12,308 nucleotides of DNA. Origin: Dissophora ornata (taxonomy: Eukaryota; Mortierellomycota; Mortierellomycetes; Mortierellales; Mortierellaceae). The notes below the pieces were generated by a model. The model ran no database searches. It saw only the letters and a program-made list of their open reading frames with translations, and was not told the DNA's origin. Made by a program: the position numbers and the translations under genes. Below, piece after piece: positions 9,118 to 12,308 of this stretch; position 1 is the first letter of the stretch, and each line of letters starts with the position of its first letter. The stretch covers positions 1-12,308 of the forward strand of contig MU617479.1 of assembly GCA_025201705.1 (NCBI GenBank), given 5' to 3'.

Positions 9118-11225
9118 ATGGCGTACTACGACCCACTTGCTTTTCAACAGCAGCAGCAATTCCAGCCTCAGCCAGGCTTTGGCAGCGACATGCGCTCATC
9201 TGCTTCTCTCTGGTGAGTTGCGATACCCCAGCAACTCGCGCTCCGCACATGGACCGGCTTGATGCGCAAAATGCCACGAATTCTATTGATTGATAATTGG
9301 CCGACTCTTAAATGGCAAATAGGATGGGCGAACTTGAGCCCTGGATGGATGAGAACTGGATTCGCACCGCGTGGTACAGTGCTTCAGATGAGCAGGTCGC
9401 GGTCAAGATGATTCGCGACAAGTTCACAGGGTAAGCACGAGCTGTTCTCTCCTGTCCACGTCTTGTTTCGGTGGAGCTATGGGCTACTTTTCAAGGAGAA
9501 TTGGTTGTTTAACCCCCCTTGTCCTGTCATTATACCCTCTCTACTCCTGTACTAGCGCGAGTGCCGGTTACTGCTTTATCGAGCTATCGACTCCTGCTGC
9601 TGCAACCAAGGCTATCAGCCAGCTCAATGGCGCTCCGATTGGCAACACTGGCAAATTCTTCAAGCTCAACTGGGCCTCTGGTGGTAACGTTGCCGCAGCT
9701 GTGTAAGTATTCGCACCAGACAACTGCTAACTAGCACTAACTGTTAACTTGCAAAGCACATCCTCCTCTTCGGAGCCAGATTCACGTTTACTGACTGGGG
9801 CATTTTGTTATTGTAATTTCTGTGCGTTATTGACCTATGTATATGGATTTTTAGAGGCCAAGGTGCTGGTCAGGAGTATTCGCTGTTTGTTGGGGATCTG
9901 TCGCCTGAGGTCACAGAGTACATGCTTTTGGTATGTTTGCATAATAACATTCCCACCACTCTTCGTTGTTGTTTTTTTGAGATGTTGATGCACTAAGGAT
10001 TCGAAGACGCTGCGGAGCGTTTTTGACAATCGCTCACGTTTACTGAATTGTTTATATTTATTTTCCATTTAGACCGCGTTCCAGGAGCGATACATTTCCT
10101 GCAGATCGGCAAAGATCATGTCCGACCCCAACACGGGGATGTCGCGAGGTATGGCACTCTCTTGGCACTCAGCGAGGAACGGATGCACCTGTTTAAAAAC
10201 AAGATCCAAACATATTACTAAACTTGTCGCGTGCGCTACTGTCATCCTCTAGGATATGGCTTTGTCCGATTTGGCGACGAAAGTGAGCAAATGCGCGCTC
10301 TTCACGAGATGCAGGGAGTTTATTGTGGTAGCCGTCCTATCAGAGTGTCTATGGCGACCCCAAAGAACAAAGCACCCGTTAGCGGCATGATTGGCAACGG
10401 CCCAAGCAACGGGAATGTGGGCATGGGCATGGCTCCCACGGGCTACGGCTACATTCCCCCCGCTCAGCCGACCAGCCCTCAGCATGGCTTGAATCAGTTC
10501 ACTGATCCCAATAACACGACCGTTTTTGTTGGAGGACTTTCAGGTGTCGTCCATGAAGATGAGCTGAGAAACGTATTTGCCGCCTATGGAGAGATCACTT
10601 ACGTGAAGATCCCACCCGGAAAAGGCTGTGGCTTTGTGCAGTTTGTCCACAGACAGAGCGCGGAAATGGCTATCAACCAACTCAATGGCTACCAAATCGG
10701 TAAGACACCCACACAATCAACCGGATCCTTGGAAAGGTCAATTGCAGAAGATTGCTTGTTAACGCTTTGTTGTTCTGCTGGACTATCTAGGCAACTCGCG
10801 GGTTCGTCTGTCGTGGGGCCGCGCTCAAAATGAGCCCAAGCCAATGTCGCCGCATGCATCGTCAATGATGGGTGCCTCCAGCTTCCGGTGAGACCCTGCA
10901 CCCTGATACTTACTTTTGATGGCACGAGTGACATAACAGTTTTAATATTGCGACTCACGCTGCTCCATTGCAATATTTTAGTCCACCCCAGCAAAATCAA
11001 TTTGGGTTCGGTCAGAATAGGGGCCCAGCACCCTATGCCCCGTATCCCGGACAGATGCCTGGATCGTCGCTGCCGGGCATGATGCAAACACAGTTGCCAC
11101 GAGATCCCATGGAGAGGATTCCCGTGGAGCAACAGAACCGCGCGTTCGTGGAGAGAAAGGAAGCCGTCATGGAACGAATGGACGACGGTGCGAGCTGGAG
11201 AGGATCTGGAGCGATCTACGCTTAA
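9118..11225 (+). CDS. NAM8: Three-RRM RNA-binding protein, Nam8/Ngr1/Csx1 family
   Basis: Exons 9118-9212, 9323-9430, 9556-9702, 9855-9930, 10073-10148, 10253-10699, 10791-10887 and 10982-11225 (TAA) join to 429 residues. After a Gln-rich start, RRM1 spans about 30-107 (RNP2 LWMGEL 31-36, RNP1 SAGYCFIE 70-77). RRM2 spans about 125-201 (LFVGDL 127-132, RGYGFVRF 167-174). RRM3 spans about 256-327 (VFVGGL 258-263, KGCGFVQF 291-298) and ends in NSRVRLSWGR. A Pro/Gln/Met-rich tail follows. The sequence FTDPNNTTVF before RRM3 is a hallmark I recall from yeast Nam8. Yeast Nam8 is a U1 snRNP splicing factor; relatives Ngr1 and Csx1 control mRNA stability, and animal Secp43 is similar, so the exact role is open. 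The RRM1-RRM2 linker can also be spliced in frame with a microexon (9757-9785), giving 438 residues. Confidence 0.92.
10004..10023 (+). other. Short hairpin in NAM8-like intron 4
   Basis: AAGACGCT pairs with AGCGTTTT around a GCGG loop: eight pairs, one of them a G-T wobble. It lies inside intron 4 (9931-10072). It resembles a hairpin plus U-run, but no promoter or gene precedes it, so it is recorded only as intronic structure. Confidence 0.35.
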
Positions 11226-11332
11226 GCAACAGAAAGATCCTGAGTCGGACAATTACTCCGATTCCCAGAGCAGCGCACCGTCCATCGTATGAGCAGTTAG
11301 TCCTTTATTATTATCTTTTGTTTCTTTGCACT

Positions 11333-11349
11333 ACCACCACCACCACCAC
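11333..11349 (+). repeat. (ACC)n trinucleotide repeat
   Basis: Five ACC units plus AC stand directly before an eight-T run. The repeat lies about 110 bases after the stop codon of the NAM8-like gene, probably in its 3' UTR. It is short and not coding. Confidence 0.8.
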
Positions 11350-11807
11350 TTTTTTTTGCATTTCTTTTTCGTCACTTTCCTCTCGTTTGATACTTTTGGT
11401 TTATTGTTGCTGTTATATGTTTCATTTGCTTGAGCACGACCCAAAAAGCCATGTCCCTTGTTCTCGTTTCTGTTCATGCTGTCCTTTTCATTTGCTTCCC
11501 TTTATTTTTCATCCTCTCGCTTCGTTACTATTTATGTCCCAGCATCTCTTTTTTTTTCCCTGCTCTAGCCGCTCTGTGAATAACGCTAATTCTACTGATC
11601 CCCTCTTGTACAATTACGCTGTAATTTGTCTGCAATCTGTTTTTGTTCAATTTTTGCATCAAGCACCACGCTCATCACGCCACCACTCCAGACCCATTTT
11701 TCTTCCTTATACCACGGCATTTTCCTTTCTTTAGTGTAATTTCCATACTTTTCCATCACTCTTGCAGTCTTCCAGAGAGAAATCCCACGATAATAAAAAA
11801 AACCCCG

Positions 11808-11846
11808 TGTCGCGCCAGCACGCGACAAAAAATATACGGGCACGTG
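11808..11846. promoter_or_regulatory. CBF5 promoter elements: CGCGACA inverted repeat and CACGTG E-box
   Basis: TGTCGCG (11808-11814) and CGCGACA (11821-11827) form a perfect 7-bp inverted repeat with a 6-base spacer. Fourteen bases further on lies CACGTG (11841-11846), which reads GTCACGTG on the minus strand and matches the known Cbf1/bHLH consensus. The pair sits 150-190 bp upstream of the CBF5 start. The CGCGA core is reminiscent of MCB-like sites, but the factor is unknown. Confidence 0.45.
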
Positions 11847-11906
11847 ACTATTATTCAGTGACTGTCTAACATGTGGCTTATTTTGCTGGATCCAAACAAT
11901 CGCAAG

Positions 11907-11918
11907 AAAAAAAAAAAA
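11907..11918 (+). promoter_or_regulatory. Poly(dA:dT) tract upstream of CBF5
   Basis: Twelve A residues lie 79 bases before the CBF5 start codon. Poly(dA:dT) runs at this position in fungal promoters commonly exclude nucleosomes. Assignment rests on position and composition only. Confidence 0.45.
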
Positions 11919-11997
11919 TAGGATATGCCTTCATTTGGTGCATGCATTCCTGTTCCACCTCAGTCGAATCACCTTCTCACACATCCTAGCCGGCATC

Positions 11998-12308
11998 ATG
12001 TCCACCAAGTCCAAGAACATTCAGGAGGCTCAGCGACAGGGTGACTTCACCATCAAGCCTGAGGGCGCCACCCCCACCTTGAACACCGCTGACTGGCCAC
12101 TGTTGTTGAAGGTGTGTACGCAGGATTGATAGGATATATACCATGGCCTTGCTGCAACTTGTTGAACTAACGCCCACCGCCACCATGTCCCGTCTTTCGA
12201 CGATGCGTCTGCCAATTGCTCGAATAGAACTACGACAAGCTCAATGTCCGCACTGGCCACTACACCCCCATCCCCAGCGGCTGCTCTCCTTTGAGACGTG
12301 AGCTCGCC
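11998..12308 (+). CDS. CBF5: Cbf5/dyskerin, rRNA pseudouridine synthase (5' part)
   Basis: Exon 1 (11998-12111) and exon 2 (12228 to the window edge) give 65 residues, with the GTGTGT..TAG intron of 116 bases in phase 0. The spliced sequence holds the dyskerin N-terminal signature: [20 protein letters not shown], then IPSGCSPLRRELA. This is the start of the DKCLD domain that precedes the TruB catalytic domain, which lies outside the window. Cbf5 is the catalytic subunit of nucleolar H/ACA ribonucleoproteins and converts uridine to pseudouridine in rRNA and snRNA. The start codon has A at -3. The short N-terminus is rich in Lys and Gln. The gene runs in tandem with, and 772 bp after, the NAM8-like gene. 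The identification is very secure despite the truncation, because this stretch is nearly invariant in eukaryotes. Confidence 0.95.

Larger units (their letters stand above)
11226..11997. other. Pyrimidine-rich intergenic region, NAM8-like 3' flank and CBF5 promoter
   Basis: No coding gene is supported. From about 11296 to 11780 the plus strand is dominated by C and T, with many T runs; this skew explains the apparent Leu/Phe/Ser/Cys-rich open frame at 11318-11734. It includes a short ACC repeat. A plus-strand AATAAA at 11792-11797 is a possible but distant polyadenylation signal for the NAM8-like gene. The last 200 bases hold the CBF5 promoter elements. Confidence 0.65.

Noticed and set aside
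9984..10049. C/D snoRNA-like boxes (TTGATGC and CTGA) in NAM8-like intron 4
   Set aside because: The C box matches only five of seven positions, there is no convincing terminal stem, and there are no C'/D' boxes.
10689..11252. Minus-strand open frame of 187 codons
   Set aside because: It is antisense to the last exons of the NAM8-like gene, whose sense frame is well supported by RRM3.
11318..11734. Plus-strand open frame rich in Leu, Phe, Ser and Cys
   Set aside because: This is the expected result of translating a C/T-skewed sequence; it has no domain and no membrane-protein pattern beyond composition.
1..12308. tRNA, rRNA, CRISPR array, transposon or prophage
   Set aside because: No tRNA B-box with a cloverleaf, no regularly spaced repeats, and no transposase, reverse transcriptase or terminal repeats were seen on either strand.

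Overview
The window is nuclear DNA of a filamentous fungus. Five protein genes are visible. All are cut by spliceosomal introns of about 80 to 150 bases, and nearly all introns have GT(A/G) donors. The best relatives I can recall are fungal (Adp1, Nam8, Ctk2, Cbf5) plus a HEATR6 orthologue, a family that budding yeast lacks. An early-diverging lineage such as Mucoromycota or Mortierellomycota fits, but that is an inference. I see no bacterial or viral genes, transposon, tRNA, rRNA or CRISPR array.

Layout. Bases 1-879, minus strand: the 5' end of an ADP1-like ABC transporter gene (signal peptide, Thr-rich stretch, EGF-like cysteine modules), running off the left edge. Bases 880-2487: about 1.6 kb without a convincing gene, holding the ADP1 upstream region and the HEATR6 3' flank; it contains a repeated GAATGGCGA element and a 27-base alternating purine-pyrimidine tract. 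Bases 2488-6489, minus strand: a complete nine-exon HEATR6-like HEAT-repeat gene. Bases 6490-6745: a 256-bp divergent promoter. Bases 6746-8636, plus strand: a complete eight-exon C-type cyclin (Ctk2/cyclin K family). Bases 8637-9117: an intergenic region with the cyclin poly(A) signal and a pyrimidine-rich leader. Bases 9118-11225, plus strand: a complete three-RRM protein of the Nam8/Ngr1/Csx1 family. Bases 11226-11997: a strongly C/T-rich intergenic region ending in the CBF5 promoter. Bases 11998-12308, plus strand: the first two exons of CBF5 (dyskerin), running off the right edge.

The genes are mostly housekeeping: transcription elongation (cyclin), splicing or mRNA fate (Nam8-like) and rRNA pseudouridylation (Cbf5). 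HEATR6 is broadly conserved but poorly understood, and the transporter is unrelated. I see no functional cluster and no evidence for a novel system. The points worth checking are splicing oddities (a probable GC-AG intron, a possible microexon with frame-coupled acceptors, two frame-neutral stop-free introns, decoy acceptors around a hairpin) and several promoter or structural DNA elements.
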